64,000 bases of DNA from Avena insularis (Eukaryota > Streptophyta > Magnoliopsida > Poales > Poaceae). Below the pieces are notes generated by a model that had not been told where the DNA came from, did not search any database, and worked only from the letters and a program-made list of their open reading frames with translations. A program made the translations under genes and the position numbers. Below are positions 48,375 through 57,631 of the stretch, one piece after another; within the stretch, counting starts at the first letter, position 1; every line of letters starts with the position of its first letter. The stretch is taken from contig CM042691.1 of assembly GCA_023614405.1 (NCBI GenBank), positions 182,316,427 through 182,380,426 of the forward strand, written 5' to 3'.

Positions 48375-49376
48375 TGAAAGGATCGTATGGGAACCTAGAG
48401 GGGGGGTGAATAGGTATTACTTAAAAATTTCTTCTTTTTCAAATTAGGGTTTGACAAGAAATGTAAATTCTCTAGATTATGCAACTAAGGTGAATTTACC
48501 TATATGTCAAATAAGCACTAACTAGCACAACACTAAGCAAGAACAAGTAAGTAAAGTGCGGTAAAGGATAAAAGTAACCAAAGTGGTGGATGCGGAGACA
48601 CAAGGATTTGTTTCCCGTAGTTCCTTACTTTTGAGGGGAATTACGTCTACGTTTGGAGAGGGGGTGGTTACAAACCACCAACGCCACAAGAGTACTCCCT
48701 TGTTCTCCGATGAACCTCACCCCAAGGGGTTCGATTCACCTCTTCCACTATATCGGCAACCTTCGAGGTGGAAGACGACACCTTTACATCAAGTTCAGGG
48801 CACACATCCACAACCTAATTGGAGGCTCTCAAATACAAGCAAGCTGTCAAATAATCAGACAAGCTTGTAAGAACAAATCAAAGCAAGGGTTTCGAAAGAA
48901 ACACTAGAGTAAGGGGCCCTCAAATGAATGAGGGGGAAATGAAGATCTCTCTTGGGGAAGCTATAGATCAAGGCCTCCTCCTTCGATTCTCCAAAGATCA
49001 AGGACTTTGGATGGGTGAATGAAGAGATCTTGTGGATTTGGTGGCTCCAAATGTACTGCTATTCTTGAACTGAACGAGCATGTTCCAAGGTAGAAGAAGG
49101 GGTCCTTTTATAGGCCCCTAGAAATTAGAGCCGCTGGAGCCACTTAACTCAAACAGTCCGGCCTATATCAGTCGGACAGTCTGGTCCGTCCGGACGTTTC
49201 GGTGAGTGTCAGCCGGACACTTCGGCCTGGCCAAGTTTCCGGCCAGAGTCCGGCCAGTGTCCGGGTAGTGTCCGAGGGGACTCTCTGAGTGTCCACACTT
49301 GGGAAGAAAATCTGGCAAATTTCCATGGCCGAACTCTCCAGCGGCTTCGGGCCGGAAACTCCAGATGGGGCAGATA
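48375..49376 (-). repeat. Copia 5' LTR, larger part (split by CACTA)
   Basis: Aligns with 716-1675 of the 3' LTR. It is cut at AGATA by the CACTA transposon and continues at 62156-62351. Total LTR length is about 1.2 kb. Confidence 0.92.
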
Positions 49377-49390
49377 CACTACTAGGAAAA
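49377..49390 (+). repeat. CACTA terminal inverted repeat (left)
   Basis: CACTACTAGGAAAA, the exact reverse complement of 62139-62152. Confidence 0.97.
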
Positions 49391-49397
49391 CAGCAGT

Positions 49398-49665
49398 TAG
49401 TGGCGCACCTGAAAAGATCATCTGTGGCGCACTAGCAGTGCGCCACGTGCCTTGCGCTACGGCTATCTCCCAGCCGTGGCGCACTGCCTATTGCGCCACG
49501 GTTGTGTCGTGATAGGCATAGCGCACCTGCTAGTGCGCCACTGCTATGTGGGCAGGTGCGCTACGCGTAGGATCTTCTGTGGTGCACTCCCAGTGCGCCA
49601 CTAAGCTTCTATAGTGCGCTTTAGGTGTAGTGCGCCACAGAAGGTAGATCATGTGCGCCACAGGT
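49398..49665. repeat. CACTA subterminal repeats (left)
   Basis: About a dozen copies of GTGGCGCAC or its complement, in both orientations and with minor variants, in under 300 bp. In En/Spm such repeats bind the element-encoded TNPA protein. Confidence 0.9.
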
Positions 49666-49947
49666 GTTTTTTTTTTTAATTTCTGAGCCAGGTTATATAC
49701 AATACAGATTATATACAATATTTCAGCAGATATACACACACAGATACAAGATATACAATTATATATATAAATACACAATATGAAAAACAAGATTGAAACA
49801 AATACATATAGATAAGTCTCATACATGAGTACATAGTATAAGTTACATTGTTTCGATCAAGTTACAAAGTAGTAGTTGGTGACATGCGAATACATGTGTC
49901 GACCGAACAAGTTAGAGCTCGGAAGCTCGCCTAGACATCTAAACTAG

Positions 49948-50196
49948 CTAGACACAAACACGGGATAAACAACCAAAGAAGATAAGCATGATCACCGCCA
50001 CGACGAAGGTGTAGGTCTTCATCCGGTTCCTTGTCCTAACTCCCGCTAGATAGCGCGTGTATCTAGCTTCCGCCTCCGCCATAGTGTTGTACCCTTTGTA
50101 GCTATTGCCACTGAAACGGTGCACCTGTCTCCGGCAGTCTTCCCAATCATCGTAGACTCCGGGAACCCGTCCCTTGTACACGACGTACCACGTCAT
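49948..50196 (-). CDS. Small RNase H1 N-terminal (viroplasmin-like) domain protein with C-terminal membrane segment
   Basis: An 82-residue ORF. Residues 1-50 match the RNase H1 N-terminal / Cauli_VI fold: W3-YVV-x-G9-R-x-PG13-x-Y15, W18, C21, V25, F28-x-G30, YKGY (33-36) and AEAEARY (41 on). In RNase H1 this fold binds RNA-DNA hybrids or double-stranded RNA. The catalytic RNase H domain is absent. Residues about 61-78 (TYTFVVAVIMLIFFGCL) form a hydrophobic segment, probably membrane-spanning. The ORF is intact although neighbouring transposon genes are broken. It sits 0.57 kb inside the transposon end, downstream (minus strand) of the hairpin array. It could also be a terminal exon of a longer transcript. 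Confidence 0.7.
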   Translation of the reverse strand: MTWYVVYKGRVPGVYDDWEDCRRQVHRFSGNSYKGYNTMAEAEARYTRYLAGVRTRNRMKTYTFVVAVIMLIFFGCLSRVCV

Positions 50197-50345
50197 CTAC
50201 AAGTTGACAATAATAATTAACCGGTGATTGAAAAAACATGTAGAATTAAAGTCGCATATGAGGATACACTTATACAAAGTACTCCTAAATCAAAAAGAGC
50301 AAACTCAAAAAGCATGCCTCATATATAACTAGGTTGTTGGACACA

Positions 50346-50439
50346 GGAATATGCTACGATGGAACTGTACGCCAAGTAAGATGCACAACACCTGGACTTG
50401 TGCATAGCACAAGGCGAACAATCCCATCGTAGCACATTC
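50346..50439. repeat. Hairpin unit 1
   Basis: 94-nt inverted repeat with about 43-nt arms. Arm motif TGCTACGATGG pairs with CCATCGTAGCA; loop around ACCTGGA. Confidence 0.85.
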
Positions 50440-50547
50440 ACATATATAGTGTGCCACGACATTTCAATCATCGGCATTATTCTTGAAAAAGACCAAAGTA
50501 GCTCGAAAAGAATGCTTCATATATAACTAGCTAAGTCATTGGACACA

Positions 50548-50641
50548 GGAATATGCTATGACGGAACAGTTAGCCAAGTAGGATGCACAATTCCTGGACT
50601 TGTGCATATCACAAGGCTAACTATCCCGTCATAGCACATTC
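50548..50641. repeat. Hairpin unit 2
   Basis: 94 nt. TGCTATGACGG pairs with CCGTCATAGCA and GTTAGCC with GGCTAAC, so both arms differ from unit 1 in compensating ways. Confidence 0.87.
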
Positions 50642-50748
50642 ACATATATATATTGTGCCACGACATTTCAATCATCGGCATATTCTCGAAAAAGACAAAA
50701 ATAACTCGAAAAGAATGCCTCATATATATACATAGGTCGTTGGACACA

Positions 50749-50842
50749 GGAATATGCTATGATGGAACCGTGAGCCAAGTAGGATGCACAAGACCTGGAC
50801 TTGTGCATATCACAAGGCTCACAATCCCATCATAGCACATTC
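50749..50842. repeat. Hairpin unit 3
   Basis: 94 nt. TGCTATGATGG pairs with CCATCATAGCA, GTGAGCC with GGCTCAC and GCACAAG with CTTGTGC around the loop ACCTGGA. Confidence 0.87.
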
Positions 50843-50948
50843 ACATATATAGTGTGCCACGACATTTCAATCATCGGCATTATTCTCGAAAAAGACAAAA
50901 ATAACTCGAAAAGAGTGCCTCATATATATACATATGTCGTTGGACACA

Positions 50949-51042
50949 GGAATATGCTACGACGGAACAGTCAGCCAAGTAGGATGCACAATTCCTGGAC
51001 TTGTGCATATCACAAGGCTAACTATCCTGTTGTAGCACATTC
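50949..51042. repeat. Hairpin unit 4
   Basis: 94 nt. TGCTACGACGG faces CCTGTTGTAGCA. Two positions become G-T (G-U in RNA) wobble pairs, so pairing is largely kept; one C-A mismatch is in GTCAGCC/GGCTAAC. Confidence 0.83.
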
Positions 51043-51148
51043 ACATATATATTGTGCCACGATATTTCAATCATCGGCATTATTCTCAAAAAAGACAAAA
51101 ATAACTCGAAAAGAATGCCTCATATATATACATAGGTCGTTGGACACA

Positions 51149-51242
51149 GGAATATGCTACGATGGAATGGTGAGCCAAGTAGGATGCACAAGACCTGGAC
51201 TTGTGCATATCACAAGGCTCACAATCCCATGGTATCACATTC
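51149..51242. repeat. Hairpin unit 5
   Basis: 94 nt. GTGAGCC pairs with GGCTCAC. The outer stem (TGCTACGATGG / CCATGGTATCA) has two mismatches, making this the weakest copy. Confidence 0.8.
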
Positions 51243-51496
51243 ACATATATAGTGTGCCACGACATTTCAATCATCGACATTATTCTCTAAAAAGAGTAAG
51301 GAAAAAAAGAAGGACCAAAGTGAGCAAAGGACCAAAGAGTAAGCAAAAAAAACCAAGCATTGATTGATATATAATAATAATAAGCAAAATAAGTAAGCGA
51401 TGATTCATAAACCTAATAAGATAAGTATAGTAGCATGTACATTGTCCACACACACACAAAGGTCATCTATAGTTTGTAACTACAACTAGGCCAACA

Positions 51497-54400
51497 TCAA
51501 GCCTTCTGGCTCGGCTTAGGGAACGGTAGGACGCCTTGTCTCGTCATGAACTTCCTATAGTCACCCTGCATCTCTAGGCGATCTTCTATGTCACGGTTAT
51601 TCGGGATATTTCCTCCGTAGAAGATCCCCCCCGAAGTCATGACATCACGAAAGATGATTGCCCCAAACTGCTGCTGGATGCGATACATCTCTTGTCTAAT
51701 ATCTGAATCATTGATCTTGGCCTTTGCTTGACCTTTGTTTGAGATGATCGGCGTAGAATTCTGCTGGTCAAGTAGGAACGCCCTCATGTGATGGAGTGCG
51801 TAGTAGGCTTCCTTCTTCTTGTTTTACGCTGCTTCAGCGGGGAACTCCGTTGCGTGGTTGAAGGCGTGCTGCCGAACTTGACCTTCGTGACGACGAAGGT
51901 GGCGCCTTCCGTCGAGGCAAAGCCGGTGAGAGCATCATCGAACTTCCTTGATCTTGTCGTAGTTTTCTTCTTTTCTAGACTCCCGAGTCAAAATACGTGG
52001 CGATGGGAATGCTTGGCGATAAGGAGATGAGCGTGCAGTGTTCATCTCTGTGCAAAAATTCAAATGGAATGTGTTGGAAAAGAATGATGATGATCTAATA
52101 AAGCCAATCGGCGGTGGCGAGTGAATAACGACTTACTCGGTAAAGTAAGGCCGCGAGAATGTATTCCTTTGTCTTGTTAGCATACGAGGAGTCTTTTTAG
52201 ATGCGAGGCCACGATCGTCGTTCGGCGGGGAACCCAAGCAGCCGTCACGCATGTAGTAGGGGTCCACTATAGCGATGCCCGGTGTGTTCTCTCTCATGAT
52301 CTGCATGGTCAAGCTGAGAGAAAACAGACGGACCATGGTATAGTGCAGCGGGTATAGGTGGAACATATTGAAGATGTCGTCGAACCGGGAAGAACAGATC
52401 CGCAGGGCATTGTCGTGAAGCCCAATCCTGGTGGCACCTTAACCACGAATCGGGTGCGAGGATCTTTCTCCGATAGAAGGCATCTCTCTATCGTCAAGCG
52501 CCGTCATGCACTCTGCAGTTCGAACTGGCGAGCTTCCGCAAATTCTTAGGTAGCATGGGCTCACCCGCGATGAATCCTCCACATAATACCCTCGGGTCTT
52601 GGTGGCCCATCCGAAACCTGATCGGATTCGCGATTGTTGGCATACCGGCTGGCTCGATTGCTAGATTTTCTTTTCTGCCCTTTTTCCTTTTGGAGAAGCG
52701 GGCGGCACATAATCTGAGCACCGGCCGCCCTATGTAGTGTGTCAGGGTTAGAATAAAGGGCCGGTTGGTTGTATCAGCTGGCTCTGTAAAGGCGCAAGCT
52801 AGAGGCGTCTCCTGAGAACCAAACAGACGCTTGGTGATAGTGGCTTTCTCTGTGGGGCCACCAGCTAGGTCTTCGTTGCTAAACTAAGTGCTGAAAGAGT
52901 GATAATTCCAGTCTTCATCGTCCTCGGCCGGATCCTGCGCCATGTGCATATCATCAACATGATTATCCGACCCACCGCGTGGAGGTGACGGTGAGGGTGG
53001 TAAGGGGGCCTTGCCACCGCTTGTCGCTGGCACGACATGCGGTGCTATTGTCTGTGGCGTGATGGCCCCCGCCGTCCCCAAACGGATGATGCTCTTTGGC
53101 CATAGCAAGAATAAGCCGAAGCAAGTTCTGAGGACAGACGACTCTTCTTCATCCGCTCCTGGGGGTTGAATGGGAGGTTCCAGGTCGTCGCAGCCCCTTA
53201 GCACCCGACTAATTTTAGCCCTGTGCACGCTATCTAACATCGGCCTTGAGTGGAACATGCACTGCAAGGGTTGAATAATGGTACCCTTGGAAACATCCCT
53301 CAGCTCGTTGTTCACGTAGCATAAGAGAGTGCAAGGAACATCCGTCTGCGGAAAACATGTACGGCGTCGTCAGAGATGCCATAAGAGTAATAGATGGCAT
53401 GAAAGACGGTAATTAAAGCAATTTGTTTACCGTGATGGCTTCGAGATCGGCTAATGTCGACGCACCGCATACGGTGACGGGCGTGCAAGAGACGGAAGGG
53501 CTGCTTGATGGTGCGGTGCTGGCCGCCGGTGTATTCTCCCTACCGACAGGTGCTTGGAGCTCCGGTGCCACCGCGAACATGGCAGGGGGGCACCAACATG
53601 TACTCCGGCGCCGCGGTGATGGCAGGGGGAGTCAACAACACTTGCGGCGCTGCGGTGCTAGCGGGCGGAGTCACGAACACGTAGTTCGCTCGATTCGTCG
53701 GCGCCACGTTGTTCGAGTGGCTGCTGACCATGCTTGGAATCGGGCACGGCCCTACTCGACCACCCGCACTCCAGTTCACTATTGACTCCGCCAAGGTAGG
53801 AAGGAAGGACGTGAGGGTGATTGCCAGGTTGTCTTGGACGATCTGCGGGATCCTCGCCACTTGTGCCTTAAGTTCTTGAACCTCGCGGTTTTCCTCCTCG
53901 CTCCTTCCCGACGGCGCCACATGCGTCCTCGGCGGTGGACCAAAATGATCCACCCAATTCTTACCCCCGAGGCCGGCTAGACGGCCAGCCGACGACGGCT
54001 TCTTCGTAACCGGCTCTATTTTCTTGGCCCGGTTCATCGCCTGATAAAGGTTATCACCGGGTGGCCGCCATCGACCCACAGGATGAGGAACCACAGGATC
54101 CATGACTAGCAACAATTTCCTCCTCCTGCAGAAGAAGTAACAGTGAATCATATAGATCATCGATTAGATTGCAATCGAGTTGATCCGTGGTAATTAGATT
54201 ATACTTACCACAATTTCCTGGAATTCCTTCACCGCAGGATCCGCGGTGAGTTGTTTGGTTTTTGGGACCACATGGTAACGGGCCCTGATGAAGTTTCGAA
54301 CCTGCCCGGGTTCTAATTTACCAAAGGGGTTTTCTATCCCCTTGGATCTATACTCTTCGTCCTCCTTATTCCAATTGGCCTCCAGCAGTTACGTATCCAC

Positions 54401-55166
54401 GGATCCGAGATGGTGATGACCTATATTCATCGCCTGCAGCACCTTTCCCCGATTACTATTGGCCAGGGCTCTTTCAGATTCACACCTCTACTTGAACTCC
54501 CAGAACTGATCTTCGGTGATCTGCGGGTCAATCTTCTGTATCTCCTCGAGACTTTTGCCTTCTTTATAGATCTTATTCTTTATCCGGGTTCTCCAGCTGG
54601 CCAGGGCGGTGCTCATCTTTGTGAGGGCGGATTTGTTTACTTCGTTCCCATGATAATTTGTGTTCTCATACTTAGCAGGGAACTTGTATCTTGCATGCAG
54701 CTTCTCGAAGAGGAGTGTGCGCAAGTGGCCATTATATTTATGCCGGAGATTCACGGTGTTGATCGAGATGGTTGTCCGGGTGATCGCTGCCACTTGCCCA
54801 CCGTACCCTTTGACGACAAGGGCGGGCTCCAAAGGAACCCCTGATCGGCTCACTTCGGTAATTTTCTCCCTGACCGTGCCGACCATGTTCGGGCGCCGGT
54901 CCTTCGGCTTCTTCTACTTCTTCTTAGGAGGATTGCTACCACTCCCTGTGCCCTCGCCGCCATCAGTGGTTTCATCGTCCGCCGTTCCTTCGGCTTCTTC
55001 CTCCGCGTCTTCCATCTCATCATCCTCGCTCTCCGAAGGATGGTATTCTTCATCGTCTTCTAGCCGTTGGGCCGCCTCCTAGAATGTCAATTGTTTATTC
55101 GGAGGTCTGAGTTCTCCTTCAGCGCTGATGCGCTTAGAACATCTAGCCTCGTCGTTGTCACACATC
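51497..55166 (-). pseudogene. CACTA second gene (TNPA-like position, plant DUF8039/ULP1-like organisation)
   Basis: Starts at ATG 55166 (MCDNDEARCSKRISAEGELR), then an acidic region (EDDEEYHPSESEDDEMEDAE) and MVGTVREKITEVSRSGVPLE, the usual start of the second ORF in grass CACTA elements. In-frame TAG codons lie at 55079-55081 and 54914-54916. Further exons: GLGGKNWVDHFGPPPRTHV with a coiled-coil stretch EENREVQELKAQVARI (54160-53540); LRDVSKGTIIQPLQCMFHSR and WPKSIIRL (53315-52884), DUF8039-like; DPYYMRDGCLG (about 52366-52133); and C-terminal YRIQQQFGAIIFRDVMTSGG (51787-51497). A ULP1-type protease-like region is expected around 52700-52000, but no catalytic triad could be confirmed. Exon boundaries are approximate. 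Confidence 0.65.
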
Positions 55167-55169
55167 TTC

Positions 55170-56780
55170 GCACTAATAAAAAACAAAGAATTGGTTAAAT
55201 GCACAGAAAAATCCGGCATGACCTTTGCTAATTTTATTAAACTAGGAGTGCCCAATTTCTGCCGAAACAGAAGTTAATCAACATTCCGGCAAAAATCGGG
55301 ACTCATTTCATACAAGAACCTGCATACACACATAATAAAGTGCTTCATATACAAGCACAAGCACAATTTCAAGGTGCTGTTGTCCTAGCACAGATAGTAG
55401 CAAAACCAACACTACTCTATTTTTCCTTCCAAACCATTTCACAACCACATCCATCCAGTCCCAGCACAGTGCCACAACCATATATACTTTTGTTATCAAT
55501 TTAAGCATAGCCATATGACATTTAAAACTGAAGATTCCCAGTACAAGCACAAGCACAAATTTAAAACTGAAGATCTACCTAAATATTTCATTTTGCACCC
55601 TAAAGCACAAATACTTCAATCCACAATTGAGTGACTTAGTAGATAAAACCTAAGCAATTGACAGCAGCAAATAAAACCCAAGCAGTTGACAGCAGCAAAT
55701 AAAACCCAAGCCTACAAACTTGACAGCAAGCAATTGACAGCAAGGAAATTGAGCCAAAGCCTATAAAACAAATAAATTGACAGCAAGCAATTGACAGCAA
55801 CATGAGCTATAAAATGTACCTCAACAAATAATTGATAGCAAGCAATTGACATCAACTGATAGCAACTGACAGCAACAAACAAACAAATAATTACCTCAAC
55901 AAGCTATAAACAGGAACTGACAGAAAGCAATTGACAGCAACAAACAAATAATTACCTCAACAAATAAAACCTATAAAATGTACAAGCTAACCTATTCTAG
56001 CCCAAACAAAACCCAAAGCCTACAAACTTGACAGCAAGCAAATTGAGCCAGAAGAGTGACGTACCTAGAGCTCGCATAAGTAAAATGGCCATCATCTTCA
56101 ATGGATAAACTTCTTTATACAGAGAAGATGTATAGAATGAGAGAACTTCTCTTTCAGTTTTAGGGCTAGGAATTCCTAACAAAACAATGGGACAATTTTT
56201 ATTAGGAATGCAAGCCTAGAATGAATCTATCTAGCAGAGATATAACAATTCCAGAAGCATCAAAGTCAGTATAGGAAAGCTGAAGCTAGTGATACCATGT
56301 TATCAACCAATAATGCAAACTTGATAGTCGATGTCATCTATATGTATTGTGGGTAGATGTTTATGCCTATTTACATCTTTGTAACTGATGACTAAACTAT
56401 TAGACTGAAATGAATCAGTAATCGTGTAAAGGCTACTGCAGGTTTCCAGAATGGCAACATACAAAGTTTAGCAACTCCCATCTTACTTTAGTTTAGATAG
56501 AGCGCAACCATGTACTAGTTTTAAAAAATTGTTTGGCATGTGCTTGACTAGTAGAGGAGCAAACTGCTGCATCCAGACTTAACTACATCTGAATGAGACC
56601 TCATGCTCCAGATTAAGCACCAACAATTGATGTGCTTGACTGAGACCTCATGCTCCAGATTAAGCACCAAAATTAAAATCTAGAGAGACATGAGAAGATG
56701 AGCCATTGTTTCCCAATTCCCCTTCCCTAAGTAGAACCCAAAGCTCCAGATTTCTGAGTGTTGGCCCTGTATATGTCCCT
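55170..56780. other. CACTA inter-gene region, including ACAGCAA-rich repeats
   Basis: No coding region recognised. 55640-56060 is dense in TTGACAGCAA/CAATTGACAGC units separated by AAATAA-type spacers, an irregular low-complexity array. The rest is AT-rich. Confidence 0.6.
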
Positions 56781-56859
56781 GTCATTTGTCCCTGCCTTGT
56801 ATCTTTGAAGCTACTACTGTAGAACTAGGAACCATAACTAAGCTCAAGCCACTACAAGC

Positions 56860-57240
56860 CACTGCGAAGGCGCCGTGAGCTCGGTCTGCCCCAATGGAGA
56901 AGGAACCGTGTGGGCAGGGAGAGAGGGGAGGCTCACCTCCTCTGAGATGAGGACGAGACGAGCGCATGGGAGAGGCGGCGGCCTCCTCCTCCTCGAGGGG
57001 CGACGACCTTCTCCTCCACGGATCGGCAGCGACGCGGGCCTCCTCCTCCTGAAGCGGCGCGATCCTCCTCCTCCACAAGCGGCGCGGGCCTCCTCCTCCT
57101 CCACGGATCGGCAGCGGCACGGGCCTCCTCCTCCTCGAGAGCGCAGCGCGGCGGTGGCGGATCGAGAAAGCAGCGGTGGTGGCGCAGCGCGGTGGGGCTC
57201 GATCGATGTGTGGTGTCTGTGAGATGGGGATGAGAGAGGC
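56860..57240. repeat. GC-rich CCTCCTCCTCCT / GGCGGC low-complexity block
   Basis: Repeating GGGCCTCCTCCTCCT and CGGATCGGCAGCG units generate overlapping ORFs on both strands (56782-57272) with no domain. It lies between the two CACTA genes and may be the transposase 3' region or an intergenic spacer. Confidence 0.6.
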
Positions 57241-57269
57241 GACGTGGCGCGGTTGACTAGTCTAACCCA

Positions 57270-57312
57270 CATAGGCGTAGCGCACCCTGGCCAAGTGCGC
57301 TATGGGTAGCAT
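57270..57312. repeat. Internal copy of the CACTA subterminal motif
   Basis: GGCGTAGCGCACC and AAGTGCGCTATGGG match the element's subterminal repeats but lie 5 kb from either end, between the two genes. They could reflect a chimeric origin. Confidence 0.65.
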
Positions 57313-57362
57313 TGTCTTATCCCACTGGTTCTGCCCACTACTATATTCTAAACTATGAGCAC

Positions 57363-57387
57363 CCAGGTTCGAATCCTGGTGCCCCAC
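57363..57387 (+). other. tRNA-like T-arm and acceptor segment followed by T-run
   Basis: CCAGG-TTCGAAT-CCTGG is a perfect T-arm (contains the Pol III B-box GGTTCGAATCC), followed by TGCCCCAC and then TTTTTT. No matching 5' acceptor, D-arm or anticodon arm is visible upstream, so this is a 3' tRNA fragment or tRNA-derived relic rather than a gene. Confidence 0.55.
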
Positions 57388-57631
57388 TTTTTTATTTTTA
57401 TTTTAAAAATACTTTTAAATGTTCCAAAAAATTCCCAAAAGTGGTGATATATGCCATAGAAGTTTTGTTTTGTTTTTAAAATACTTTTAAATATTCCATA
57501 AATGCCCAAAAGTGATAATATATGTCATAAAAGTGGTACAAATATGATTCAAAGTATAACTAAATTTCATAATAATTTGTCCATGACTATTACAATCTTT
57601 TTCGACCATGTGTTTTACAATATTTTTTGAG
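57388..57631. other. AT-rich spacer downstream of transposase gene
   Basis: Contains the segment 'AATACTTTTAAAT' twice (57408 and 57479 regions), an imperfect roughly 70-bp duplication. No coding region. Confidence 0.5.

Larger units (their letters stand above)
50290..51290. repeat. Tandem array of five ~200-bp units, each with a long hairpin
   Basis: GGACACAGGAATATGCTA recurs at 50339, 50541, 50742, 50942 and 51142 (spacing 202, 201, 200, 200). Each unit holds a 94-nt imperfect inverted repeat (separate entries) plus a flank with CACGACATTTCAATCATCGG and a CATATATATA tract. The array is non-coding. Confidence 0.95.

Noticed and set aside
50339..51290. CRISPR-like array
   Set aside because: The spaced palindromic repeats superficially resemble one, but the units are ~200 bp, spacer and repeat are equally conserved, and the context is a plant transposon.
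50801..51367. 188-codon + strand ORF across the hairpin array
   Set aside because: Its sequence repeats with the ~67-residue period of the DNA array and shifts at unit boundaries. It is a by-product of the tandem repeat, not a protein gene.
56782..57272. Overlapping 112-142-codon ORFs, Arg/Ser/Pro-rich
   Set aside because: Low-complexity CCTCCTCCTCCT/GGCGGC sequence with ORFs in several frames and no domain.
57320..57390. Complete tRNA gene
   Set aside because: Only the T-arm and the 3' acceptor strand are present. No D-arm, anticodon arm or matching 5' acceptor strand is visible.
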